DNA of 64,000 nucleotides, from NCBI GenBank assembly GCA_947579605.1, contig OX388316.1, positions 14,821,290 through 14,885,289 on the forward strand, given 5' to 3'. Position 1 is the stretch's first letter, and every line of letters begins with the position of its first letter. Position numbers and translations under genes: made by a program. The notes beneath the pieces were generated by a model. The model was not told the DNA's origin. It ran no database searches and was given only the letters and a program-made list of their open reading frames with translations. The stretch is from Athripsodes cinereus (lineage: Eukaryota > Arthropoda > Insecta > Trichoptera > Leptoceridae). Of the stretch, positions 23,191 through 33,508 are shown one piece after another.

Positions 23191-23299
23191 TTCTAAGTTG
23201 ACGGCACTGACGATGGACTAAGTTCGAAAGGCCTCTGCCAAAATAAAAATTTATACAAGTGAAAGTAACAGTGTTTAACTCTATCATTTTAATATTAAT
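23191..23299 (+). repeat. Retroposon remnant with hammerhead-like core (copy 2)
   Basis: Second copy of 11022-11128. CTGACGA at 23207-23213, T, stem GGAC/GTTC with UAA loop, GAAA at 23226-23229. One stem base differs from copy 1 (C to T) and still pairs as G-U. The variable position of the CTGANGA box (A in copy 1, C here) is the one that is free in hammerhead ribozymes. The 3' part keeps GTGAAAGTAACAGTGTTTAA and TCATTTTAATATTAAT. Confidence 0.62.
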
Positions 23300-23805
23300 C
23301 TCTAGCCCGCCGCAATATGGTAAACCTAGGTATCAATTATACGCCGTGGCAAAACAAACAATCGTAAATCACATAATATTTCGATGTTTATTTGACATTG
23401 AATTATATTGTGACATGGATTTTATAATACTGTTGCCTATTGTGCGTCGAATACACACAGTTGATTTCTATACTAGTATACCTATATATAGATATAATAC
23501 AATGTAAATAAGTCACCGATATCACCGGTGCGACGTTGGCGCACAGGACACTGTTTTTTGTGATATCACCGGTGATACGTTGGCGGGCGAAGAGTTAATA
23601 AAAATGAACTTTCATAAGGTTACCACCGAAAAACTAGAATACATATTATCAGCCAGTATGGCATATAAGGTGAAAAAATTCTTAGAACTCAAAACTTTTA
23701 TTATTTTTTTTTGTCATCAAACCCTCAGGAATCTTAGTAGCAGAAATTATTTCGAATATTGTAAGGTAAAACATAAAATGTCGGCAATGTAAAATGTCAA
23801 TAAAT

Positions 23806-24660
23806 CATGTGTCACGTGTCATCAGTCATCACGTGATGGATGCGGTAACAGAAGCGGCACAGCAGGAGGCTCAGTGGACTTTTATCTACGCTGATGACGT
23901 GGCAATATGCGCTGAAAGTAAAACTCATTTGGAAAGGGCACTACAAGCTTGGAGAGGTCAGCTTGAGAGCGGTGGGCTGAAACTAAGCATCTCCAAAACC
24001 AAGTATATGATCATAAACGACTCTGGAACAGACACGGCGCCGATCAACATCAATGGCCAACAAATAGAAAAATGCCAAGAGTACAAATACTTGGGTACCA
24101 TGATTCATACAACTGGAGATCTGGACACCAATATTCAGCACCGAATTGCTGCAGCCTGGATGAAGTGGCGGGAAGTCACGGGAGTTACATGCGATAATAG
24201 AATGCCTGTCAAGCTAAAGGGTCTTATATACAAAAGCGTTATCCGGCCTGTACTTACTTACGGATCAGAAACCTGGAATACCTCTTTGAGACATGTCCGT
24301 GCTGTCCAAACAGCTGAAATGAAAATGTTGAGATGGATGTGCGGCGTCACCAGGCTAGACAGAATCCGTAATACGTACATACGTGGAAGTCTAGGTGTAC
24401 GTGACGTATCCGACAAAATTCAGGAAAGCAGATTACGGTGGTACGGGCATGTGAGTAGAAGACCTCCCGAATACATAGGTAACAGGGCACAGTCATTGGT
24501 TGCCCCTGGTAGTAGATCCCGAGGAAGACCCAAGCGGAGGTGGCGCGAGGTTGTGAAGCAAGACATGAGAGACTGCGGAGCTTCCCCGGAGGACGCACAG
24601 AATAGAGCCGAGTGGCGGCGAAAGACAAAAATGGCAGACCCCACCATCATGTGGGATTAA
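23806..24660 (+). pseudogene. RTE-like LINE reverse transcriptase, C-terminal part
   Basis: Open frame that begins just before RT motif VMDAVTEAAQ and includes the catalytic FIYADD (frame residues 30-35), the GGLKLSISKTKYMI block, EYKYLGTMI, and the IRPVLTYGSETW thumb motif. It also carries the RWYGHVSRRP and GRPKRRWREVVKQDMRDCG tail, closing in RAEWRRKTKMADP. The endonuclease and fingers/palm upstream of YADD are missing, so it is a dead-on-arrival 5'-truncated copy, though the remaining frame is intact. The layout matches RTE/BovB-type LINEs. No promoter is visible and expression would depend on flanking sequence. Confidence 0.88.
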
Positions 24661-24686
24661 TAATTGCCCAGGGAGAGAGAGAGAGA
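23806..24686 (+). mobile_element. 5'-truncated RTE-like LINE with 17-bp target duplication
   Basis: GTAAAATGTCAATAAAT occurs at 23789-23805 and again at 24687-24703, an exact 17-bp target-site duplication. Between them lie the RT C-terminal half, a short 3' end and a (GA)n tail. The apparent ATG of the reading frame (23794) belongs to the duplicated target, not to the element. Confidence 0.92.
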
Positions 24687-24936
24687 GTAAAATGTCAATA
24701 AATATACCTAGGTACCACTTATTTTGATACAGGACAGAAACCAGCCTCCTCTATTCAAAGCTTCTTTGCGCCAACTGAATCATCTCTCCTCACGACATTC
24801 TGTCCAGTTCCGTAACTCGAAAATTTTGATTTTATTGGTATTTAGCTCACAATCAACACTACTCTTTCAATTCCACAAACAAATAACTTTATTAAAAATA
24901 CTCGGTTCCCTTTAATGATATATTAAATATTTAGTG

Positions 24937-25093
24937 TTTTGAGTAAGAGAAATCGACGTGTGTGCATGAGAAATTGAATGACTGTGGAAGAGGCGAAAGA
25001 AGTATGTAAAGACAGATCTAATATTAGCGTTCCGATCTCTCTGCTTACCCCACTTGGGATACGGCGTGAGGGAACAGATAGATAGATAGTTAT
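24937..25093 (+). pseudogene. LINE tail, VEEAKEVCKDRS family (copy 1)
   Basis: Reads LSKRNRRVCMRN, a stop, then VEEAKEVCKDRS, with the final frame broken, followed by a 3' end CTTACCCCACTTGGGATACG, GCGTGAGGG and (GATA)n. Same family as 57968-58279 and 62440-62850, where longer coding remains. The last ~50 bp are the segment shared with the SINE-like repeat. Only about 157 bp of the LINE survives. Confidence 0.72.
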
Positions 25094-25304
25094 ACCTATT
25101 TTCTCTTTAACAAATACATATTTCGAATTGTTGAACTATTGAACGAAACAAAGACAACGTATGTCTTAAACAGTGCGATTATTATATAGTACCTATATTA
25201 TTTCACTTTCTGTCGTGTTTTTAAAGCATAATATTATATACCGAAATTACAAAAATGGTGATTTCTCGAACATAAGACATTTCTACTTGTTGTGTTATAG
25301 AACT

Positions 25305-25505
25305 GAGCCCTGAGTCAAAACACATTTTAACGGTACGTTTTCGTGTCACAATCGTTCGAATATCGACGACGTTGCGCCAAAGTGACAATTTTCGTAACTA
25401 TTGTGTATTTTAACTACGAAAATTGACACTTCTCGCAACTTCGTCTATATTCGAACGCTAACGGAACGAAAACGTAACGTTTAAATGTGTTTTGACTTCG
25501 GGCCC
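25305..25505. repeat. 201-bp near-palindromic element (foldback MITE candidate)
   Basis: The two halves are imperfect reverse complements along nearly the whole length, centred near 25407. For example GTCAAAACACATTT at 25313 faces AAATGTGTTTTGAC near 25482-25495, and CAATTTTCGTA faces TACGAAAATTG. The ends GAGCCC and GGGCCC resemble PIF/Harbinger termini, but I could not find a clear target duplication. No ORF. Confidence 0.65.
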
Positions 25506-27967
25506 TGTACAGTCGATAAAAACAGTTCTAAAATTTTGTACTCCTGGGGGTCCATGCACCGATGCACCCTATGTTAGGAACCATTTATCTATAATATTAT
25601 TTAAGTAATAAGATATTGAAGCTCACTACTTACCTGTATAGGTTTTATTATTATTACAGTGTTGGTAAATTGGGAATAGGGGGATTGACGAACAAACATG
25701 ACCACGAGCTAGGTACAGTAATAAAATATGATATATGACTATTATTGTACTCGTAGATAGAAGCTTTAAAATATGTATTTTTTAATATTAATATTAAAAG
25801 GCCGTTGAATGTAAATTGAGTAGGTACATCAACAGTCAACTCTAGAGAAAAAAAGTATAGAACTTTACTTCTTCTGAAAAGGTAGGTGCGAGCCGCATTT
25901 GACCGCCAGACACTGACAAAAAGATGGAATACCTATCTTAACCAAGTGCCATAAATAAATAATTGTAAAATATATGTAGGGTACCTACAATAATTATTAT
26001 GATTTTTATTTAATTTATATTTTTGTATGTTTATAATTATGTATTTACTATGGACCTGAGAGGCTTGCACAACCCACCCTCAGATCTTGAATAAAGATTA
26101 TTATTATTATTATATATATACGTATATCTGTTTTTAAACCTGGGTTTTATCTTGACAATTTCTACATGTAGGATAATCAGAAAATGCATTTTCGGTATAA
26201 ATTAACACAAAAAGTACCTTTCTTTGTAAAAAAAATAAAAGAAAGGGTAAGATATAATCCAGATGATAGGTTATTTTGAAGATATTCTGTTTTGTAATAC
26301 GAGTATACTACAACATTAGTTACATGCTAACATTACATAAGTGTCCAATTTTGAACGTTCGAAAAAATAGTTTAAAAAATAGTTGTGATTTCAAAATGTC
26401 GTGTGTGCAATACTTTATTTATCCAGAATGTAGAATGGGTAAACAAGTTAGGTATAATATTTGACCGAAAATGTAGAATTCATATTTATTAATTACCTGA
26501 GTCATGAAAAAGCTAGTAAATTATTATAGATATGATTCATCTTCAAACTTACTAATATATTATTCGAGAATGCCAAGTTCTGAGTGGTTTTCCTCAATAC
26601 ATTGATAAACAAATTGTATCTACCTTAGTTTATTTCATATAAACAAGTTAGTAGGTATATCGCGTCATATTAAAATTAAAAATAATTACAAAACCTTTTC
26701 GCTTATCTCCAAAATCACAAACAATTAAATAATCTGCTTTATTTGGTCGTTCTGTTACTAAAATTCAACTAAATGAACTTTAATAATGTTTTCTTCAATT
26801 CAAAGACTTACCGAGCGGTCGAACATAAACGGCTCCGTATTTAAATATTTTCAAGAGAAAAACTATAACGATAAATCCTTATCAAAAACATATGAAAACA
26901 TGTCGTCAAAAACATTTCATTAATTGAACAAATTAAAATATAATCTTAAAGTATTTGTTTAGTGGGAATCTTTTAATAATATTTACATAGCATTATAATA
27001 TTTATTTGATGAAATAAAATTAGCATAAAGATAAAACTTGAATTTTATTATAGTAATATGTTAATTAAGTTTAATTTCAAGGATCTTTGGACTCAGTGTG
27101 TTTTTGAAGATATCTTTAGGAGTGTTTTGTTTTTTTGTAATTTGTCCATAAAATTACTGTTATTGACGATGTGAAGCTGTAACCAGCGAATCACCACGTG
27201 TAGCGTGAATGAAATATGATTTAATCAAGTAATTTTTTTTTTTAAAAATGGCGATTATTACATTATTATATGTGATGAAAAGAAAAAAAAACATTGTTCA
27301 TATTTTTTTTTGTACAGAGACGTCGGATTATGTTTCGTTAATCAAAATCACTCCTTAACAGTTATTATGTAATTTCTAGAAATACCTTTGTACATCTTAA
27401 CTTATTATTTAACTTTGATTGATCAAATAAAATCTTAATGTAGTCCATGAGACATTATTATTTTTATCTTAAAAATGTCACCTTGCACTGAGACCATTTC
27501 AGTTTTTGGCCAAGACGATCTTTGCAGGAAAAACAACAAAGCCAAATCCTAAAAAAGGAAGAGAGAGAAAAAAATCACAAAAGAGACATCATAATAGAGA
27601 AACAACAGAATCAAAGGAGATTCTCTATCCTGGCGATAAAGTCATTGTATCTTCATGTTGAATATTTTAACATGAACATTCAAAACATATTTAGACACGT
27701 CACTATACTGAATATCATAGGTATTTTTATAGCGTGTTAAAAATTACTTCTACGAGTAAGTATATTCGATCTATGCAGTAGGTTAGTGATATACCTACAT
27801 AGCTATTAGACTTTTGGAAGATATTGCGATGCTAATGATAAATTGATTGAAAAAGTTGTTCATGATCTCTAAAATTGTATGACTAGTTATATAGATTGCT
27901 ATTCGTATAAAAACTTAGAGCTTAAAGTACCTACCATAAACAATATTCAAATACCTTCTTATTCTTC
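25506..27967. other. AT-rich spacer with one repeat 3' end
   Basis: No coding motif recognised. At about 26043-26115 the sequence GGACCTGAGAGGCTTGC leads to TTGAATAAAGATTATTATT and an (ATT)n run, which looks like the 3' end of a retroposon. A basic, Q/K/E-rich frame at 27522-27740 is low-complexity and has no domain. Confidence 0.4.
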
Positions 27968-27978
27968 AAGTGCCATAT

Positions 27979-28268
27979 TCAATCCATGGATGATGCCATC
28001 CGAAAGCGCAAACACAGTGCATAGTCTGAGGTACCCCACGTGGAAGACACTGAACAGGCTAAGGGTTGGGGTGACTAGATGCAAAAGTAACCAGCGGAGG
28101 TGGGGTTTTTTAGATGAAGAGGATACTAGCTGTGACTGCGGGGAGGTGCAGAGTGATTCTAATTTATTGCAATGCCCGCTGATGCGGAATGCATGTAATG
28201 AGAGTGACCTGTTGATGGCGAATGACAAGGCGATATACGTCGCTGAATACTGGAGTGGCAAAATCTAA
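27979..28268 (+). pseudogene. LINE ORF2 C-terminal zinc-knuckle segment
   Basis: The frame includes YPTWKTLNRLRVGVTRCKSN, RRWGF and then CDCGEVQSDSN...LLQCPL. The pattern WxTLNRLRxGxxRC followed by CDCG and CPL is the C-terminal Cys-rich module of many insect LINEs of the R1/LOA/jockey assemblage. Nothing upstream of this module remains, so it is a dead copy. The frame continues into target DNA before 27979; the first 33 codons of the open frame are not element sequence. Confidence 0.75.
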
Positions 28269-28295
28269 AGTCCGGACCCGAAAAGTAAAGTAAGT
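27979..28295 (+). mobile_element. 5'-truncated LINE, 317 bp, with 11-bp target duplication
   Basis: AAGTGCCATAT is repeated at 27968-27978 and 28296-28306. Between the copies is a LINE C-terminal coding segment and a short GTAA-rich tail (AAAAGTAAAGTAAGT). Confidence 0.8.
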
Positions 28296-28310
28296 AAGTG
28301 CCATATCATG

Positions 28311-28512
28311 CCCCCCCCCCCCCCCCCGACGTCGGCTTTCACCCTGGCGTAGGTTTCTTCTGTGCTAGCCGGAACAGCTCTTTCACCTTCTGAATTCCGG
28401 TCCACTCTCTGACGTTTCTACTTTCTCTTAGACTACCCTCAATTTTTCCCTTCAAGATGAGTTAGAGCAAACCATATTTCTCATTTCGGAGTACATGTCC
28501 CAAATATGTATT
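28311..28512 (-). pseudogene. LINE tail, VIANVGGT family (copy 1, degraded)
   Basis: Minus strand reads LGHVLRNEKYGLL, then KGKIEG, VREWTGIQKVKELFR and, after a -1 frame change, TYARVKADVGG. This matches the same blocks at 35632-35826 and 56231-56940. At least two frame disruptions are present. Its 3' end, where other copies have GGGGGGAC, has become a run of 17 G (seen as C at 28311-28327). The opposite-strand LINE at 27979-28295 ends only 15 bp away. Confidence 0.65.
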
Positions 28513-29035
28513 TTGGAACTTGATTTAAAGCCATTTTTCTATTCACTTGTAGAAATTCGTAAATATCTGTAATCACGATTACGATGAAAATATTTATAAA
28601 GAATCATAATATTATAAACTTGAAGAAATATGACACTAAATAATATAATATAACATAACAAAACTAACATCATAGTAATAAAAAATCCATCATAATGGTC
28701 ATAAGTGGACATCAGAATTTCTTATTTATATCTCGTGGTGGGATGTGAAGAATTTTTACTGCGTATTTCATATTAGGAGCGAATAAAACTAATAGTAATT
28801 ATAATTGTGATACTGAAATAATAATAATAATAATAATATGTATTTTATTGCTTATAGACATGTGATATAGTAATTGACACATTACTATGTGGTAGAAAAA
28901 GTGCTTATTATAGTGACTTGCTAATGGTAATCATCGAATAAAGAGTTTTATACAAAACAATATATGTACCTTTACCTACAATATACTTACAGTCAAGTTT
29001 CAACTAAACGATTCTACATACTTCGTATCTCTTTT
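28513..29035. other. AT-rich spacer without recognised genes
   Basis: Nothing supported apart from an (AAT)n microsatellite near 28818-28840. Confidence 0.5.
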
Positions 29036-29275
29036 TATCTATACCATCACGGTATATTTCACAAATGGGGTAGGCGGTAGACTAACTGAATGATATTTAT
29101 ATGCAAATTTCCTCTCGTCATAATGAAAATGAAGATAATAGGATGGGTGCCATGTCTCATCGCTAATTTAAGATTTTAAGTGTGTTACTCATGATGTCCT
29201 ACAAACACCTACCTTTAACAGGACACTCAAAATTTTCAAAAAAAAATCTAAAGCTATTCTTTGCCCTGGCAAAAA
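29036..29275 (-). repeat. SINE-like repeat, copy 3
   Basis: Minus-strand copy. On the plus strand it starts ATACCATCACGGTATATTTC and ends in TTTGCCCTGGCAAAAAC, with ATAGGATGGGTGCCATG in the middle. Near full length but diverged. A small plus-strand frame at 29182-29388 crosses its end and is not a gene. Confidence 0.7.
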
Positions 29276-29937
29276 CTTTGAAAATAGTAGAGAAAATCAA
29301 CATACTCTCTTCATTCAGCAATTTTGTTCCAAATGAACGAAAATTTTCTATATCAATTTTCTATGTACAAACATCTTACATTGAGTGATGGACTAATTGT
29401 TGAAAATAAAATTCTTTTAGTGGATCAGACGTCTCGAGTGAGAGACATATTTCGAATGTGAGTTTCGTTGAAAAATTTAATGACTTACTCGGAAATCGAA
29501 TGCGTAATTTCGATAAAGCTAATCATTTAGTTAGATAAAATACCTACCTCAATATTAAGATGAAATTTGATTTGGAAGCTGTGTAAGCTAAATACAGTTT
29601 GCCTGTATTTTCCTTCGTATTATTATCGTTAAAGTTAATAGAGCGGTGTTTTGTATATAATTTATTACTAAATACAATCACACTTCATGTAACGATATAA
29701 GTTACATAATATTATCATCTTATACCGAACATATTATGTAGGTACTTACATATTACATCTGTTAGATCGTGTCGAACACGAGACACAATTACATTAGAAA
29801 TAAAATATAATATTTACTATTTCCTGCGTACCAATATTTAGCTAGATTAAAGAGAAATGAGTGTAAATAAAATATTTTTTGTAGTTACTGTCACGCATTT
29901 TTATGTTTAATACAATATTATTAATACTTTTGTCGTA
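29276..29937. other. AT-rich spacer without recognised genes
   Basis: No coding motif and no clear repeat edges seen. AGACGTCTCGAGTGAGAGAC near 29428 is locally self-complementary. Confidence 0.45.
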
Positions 29938-30063
29938 GGTGAATTTTCCCCGGCATTAGACTGTTAAGTTTTTGTGTGACCATGACTGATCATATGGAGA
30001 CTTATCTGGTTGTATAATGCTGAGAAGTGTACATGGCATTTCTGCCGCCGCGTAAAAAAAAAA
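29938..30063 (+). repeat. 3' UTR-only copy of the restriction-endonuclease LINE
   Basis: About 125 bp nearly identical to the 3' UTR of the LINE at 58985-60094: GTGAATTTT, CCCCGGCATTAGACTG, CATATGGAGACTTATCTGG, TGTATAATGCTGAGAAGTGT, TGCCGCCGCGT and an A-run. No coding sequence remains, so reverse transcription stopped within the 3' UTR. Confidence 0.82.
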
Positions 30064-30228
30064 TCAGTGTCCGTGCTACTTCTTTTTGTTACTCACATAA
30101 GAGAAGCACAATTATTTTTGTATCATTGCTCCATATTTTTAGCTGTCTTTAAAAAACTTATATATTTTCAACATACGTAACGAGTATCCTAAATATCTCC
30201 GTGATATTTTATAGATATGAAGACATGA

Positions 30229-30500
30229 TCTATATGAAACTGAAGATATCGTGCGCTGGAGCAGAAAGAGTAGACGATTCTGGAGGGGCCATGTGGATCG
30301 CATAAATAGTGACAGAATACCCCACATCGTCGCGAATGAGACACCACTACTGAAGACTGCCAGGAAGGTCACCTAAAAGATGGAAGGATAGCTGGTCTTC
30401 AGTGTCGCAAGTGGAGACAAATTCCGAATTAACATACAATGATCTACTACAAGCAGAAGAAGTAGACAGGATCGCAGATTTTTATATTAAATTTCCATAA
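30229..30500 (+). pseudogene. LINE C-terminal tail, frameshifted
   Basis: The first frame reads EDIVRWSRKSRRFWRGHVDR (from 30242) and INSDRIPHIVAN. It is lost at about 30362, where a second frame starting GRSPKRWKDSWSSVS runs to a TAA at 30498-30500 with the end DLLQAEEVDRIADFYIKFP. The RRxFWRxHVxR / GRSPKRWxDSW pairing is a common RTE-like LINE C-terminus. One frameshift and loss of all RT motifs make it a pseudogene. Confidence 0.68.
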
Positions 30501-30793
30501 ATCGGAAAAACTTTTGAATCAACGGTCAGATCTAGAAAAGTATTTAAATGGATGCATTACACGGCCATCATTCTACTCAAGGTATCATCCTCACATTTTA
30601 CTCAATAAAAGAAAAAACACAAAGAAAGAAAAACAAAATGCTCTCGATGAAGTTATCCATGCATTAATCGAGTCAAAAACAGAAACTTTCACCTATTAAA
30701 TGAATACACCAGTAAGTTGAGGAAATAAATTAATCCTAAATTTGAATTTGACTAACGATACTTATAAATGATCGTTCTCTGATTATAATTGTT

Positions 30794-31053
30794 TAGTGGA
30801 GCACCCGGCAAAGAATTGGTCTCCCACTCTTTTCCGTAAATTTTCGAGTAAATTGTAGGTGTTCAAAATCAAAAACATTATCAATTCAGCGATAATTTTT
30901 GCTACCCATCTCATTTCATACTCATGCTACTCATCTCATCATTTTTTTGCTGACTCAAAGAGGACAGTTTACATATTTGCTACATGCATGCTGGTCTGCT
31001 GGCTACCTGACTTGTGGAATATGCCGTGATGCGGTGTAATAACAGTAGTAGTT
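30794..31053 (+). repeat. SINE-like repeat, near full length copy 4
   Basis: Starts TAGTGGAGCACCCGGCAAAG and keeps TTGGTCTCCCACTC, GAGGACAGTTTACATATTTG, CATGCATGCTGGTCTGCTGG, and the end TGACTTGTGGAATATGCCGT, then AACAGTAGTAGT. This copy best shows the 5' half of the family. Confidence 0.85.
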
Positions 31054-31059
31054 GGTATA

Positions 31060-32073
31060 ATGCAAGCAAGAGTTTTCGATAAGATTGAGTGGAGAGCGAT
31101 GGAAAAAGCGTACATTCAACGATGGCTATGGAAGATTAATAAAAAAAAGGTTTGGTGATTATGGATGCTGTAATATTTTTAATAGTGTAAAAAAATACCT
31201 AGTAAAAGCAAACTTTTCTTTTAAATAAAATATTGAAAAAGCTTCAAGAAAGTTGTTTAAATTGGATTTTTCATATTTGTTTGTTCATCGCATCTACTCA
31301 ACATTAATGTCCGGTTGGCTGATTTTGAAGGTAATATTAAATTCATTAGGATTAAAAGTAATATGTTCAAAGTGCGTGTATGTAAGTAGGTACCTATGTA
31401 CTAATAAAAGTAATAATTATTTTTACCTAATTATTTCGTTTATAATAATCACATCATAACGCAGAAGTAATAATTACAAACGAGAATACGAATATGAATA
31501 AATTAAGCATAAAAATAATTAATACGGTATAAAGGAAATACTTACACTAGGCAGGTATATAAAAACATTAACCAATCCACGATATTCTCTCACCTGGTTC
31601 TTTGTATTGTGATAAAAACCGACTAATTACCCAGGTGTAAAATCACAGCGATATTATTTCTGTCAAAAGACACAACATCACATCATTAAGAACACTAAAA
31701 CTGACAATAAAACAAAATGGCCGCGGGGGTTCGACGTTAATTTGGAAATAATAATATTTAAAAATACATACACACACAATATTATATTTATACGTGTGAA
31801 GACATCAGCATGTGTGTAGGTAACCTCTCGAGCTGTTTTAATAAAAGTTATTGCCTTATACTAAATTAAAATTATCATTAATATATGTTACTTTATTCAT
31901 CTTCGTTTCGCAACAGTTATAGAGATAGTATTTACATACTTACTAACTCGTATAAATTATACTTTTGAATTTTGATATATTATCTAACTTACATTCCTCG
32001 CAAATTAGCATTTTTTCAATATTTTCAAATACACAAGAGCAACATCGTAAATGTAACAATTATAATATAGGTA
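31060..32073. other. Spacer; possible RT motif fragment at its left edge
   Basis: At about 31075-31150 the sequence reads VFDKIEWRAMEKAYIQRWLW in one frame, slightly like the KAFDxIEH motif of LINE reverse transcriptases, but it is too short to support a call. The rest is AT-rich spacer without recognised features. Confidence 0.3.
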
Positions 32074-32266
32074 AGATTGAAGGAGACCCACCTACCACCC
32101 GGATAAGGCAGAAGTCTAGGGACTTCCATTTATCCGAACTCAACAATAAACAAATTTTGTCCACACCGGAGGCACAAAATTGGGCAGCCTGAGGGGCTGG
32201 CCAGCCAAAACCACCAAAACACCATAACCTCCACGTGTGGAATCTTTTGACTACACTCGTTCGATA
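32074..32266 (+). repeat. GC-rich interspersed repeat, copy 1
   Basis: Homologous to the reverse complement of 43717-43887. Shared blocks include GAGACCCACCT, CACCCGGATA, TTTATCCG, TTGGGCAG, AAAACC and GGAATCTTTT followed by CTACACTC. The ends ATTGAAGGAGAC and CTACACTCGTTCGAT correspond to the terminal inverted repeats seen in the other copy but are degraded. No ORF makes sense across it. Confidence 0.6.
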
Positions 32267-33406
32267 TCACTTTAGCTGAGAGAAGCAAATACATTTATAA
32301 AATTCAATAAAAAATAAAATAACAAGTGCATTTTCTCAACCTAAGTAAGTAATAAATCAATGATTTTAGCAAAGTAATAATACTAAAAATAACTATGAGA
32401 AGAAAGTTAACATAGTATGTATTTATATTTTTTATATATTTTGTACCTTATTTTCTATCATATTTCCCCAACGTTAACGATCACTTCTGAAAAGACATCG
32501 CAGGCATGCGCTAGTCTGAAGAATTTCTCTACACGGCTTACTGATTACTAAGCAGTTTGAAATGTAGTTGTTAAAAAGTAGGTGAACCATAATGTGTGTT
32601 TTATATTTACTATCTTGTTTCATCACGCTTTTTGCATCCATTGATGAACACATACCTCTTCTCGATATCTCCACATTTCTATATTTCTAACACACTTGTT
32701 TACTTCAAATAATATAAAAAACTAACATTTCATTTATACCTTATCTTAGGAATTGTGTGAGAATAAATTAAAATCACAGAGAATATTAGAACAGAATAAT
32801 ATGCTATGCAATATTTTCTAACTACATAACTTAAATATCTATTTAATTTGTTTGTTAGACCTTTATGACAATGTATTTTACATATATAGATTCTTAATTA
32901 ATACCATTAGGTGTGATAATGACGCCGGTTTATTCACTTTTGCATACAAATAATACATTAATAAATTAACACTGATTAGGAAGAAAAACCAACGTGTCAA
33001 TTTTATTATTTTTCTGTCTAATTAGGTGTTTTTAAATACTATTTATTGTAAAAATATTCAAATGGCTTGAATAACTAACTGACTTAAACCGATGTCATCT
33101 GAATAAAAGTTAAAATGGTGGATATTGGGATGGTGGAAATTTATGATATTGCATTTGTCTCACATAATAATGATAATATGCACCTGTTGTTTATTTTATA
33201 AATGAGAAATCAAATGTTATTAGCATGCACAAGTTAAAAGGTTTTGCATAAGTACAAATTAAAACGGAGATTCACACCTACTGCACTCGCAAATGCCTCA
33301 TTGATATCGAATATTTTATATGCATAAATTATCAGATACAGAAGGAAAAAGTTAAAGCTCGTTTTCTTATTGTGGTTCATTTTTGATACTTTTTATATGC
33401 ATATTA
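32267..33406. other. AT-rich spacer without recognised genes
   Basis: No coding motif or repeat homology noticed. The minus frame at 32474-32674 has no recognisable domain. Confidence 0.5.
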
Positions 33407-33508
33407 TATATATGAAGAGCTGTTCCGAGCAGCGCAGGACAGGGACAAGTTCGCCGAGGTGATCGCCAACGTTGGGGGGACCCGACAAGGCACTTGAAGA
33501 AGAAGAAG
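33407..33508 (+). mobile_element. 102-bp LINE tail, VIANVGGT family (copy 2), with target duplication
   Basis: ATATGCATATTA occurs at 33395-33406 and 33509-33520, an exact 12-bp target duplication. The insert encodes only ELFRAAQDRDKFAEVIANV, GGTRQGT and a stop (33495-33497), then (GAA)n. It is an extreme 5' truncation of the family seen at 56231. Confidence 0.88.

Noticed and set aside
31075..31150. Reverse transcriptase motif fragment (DKIEWRAMEK)
   Set aside because: Too short and without neighbouring RT blocks.
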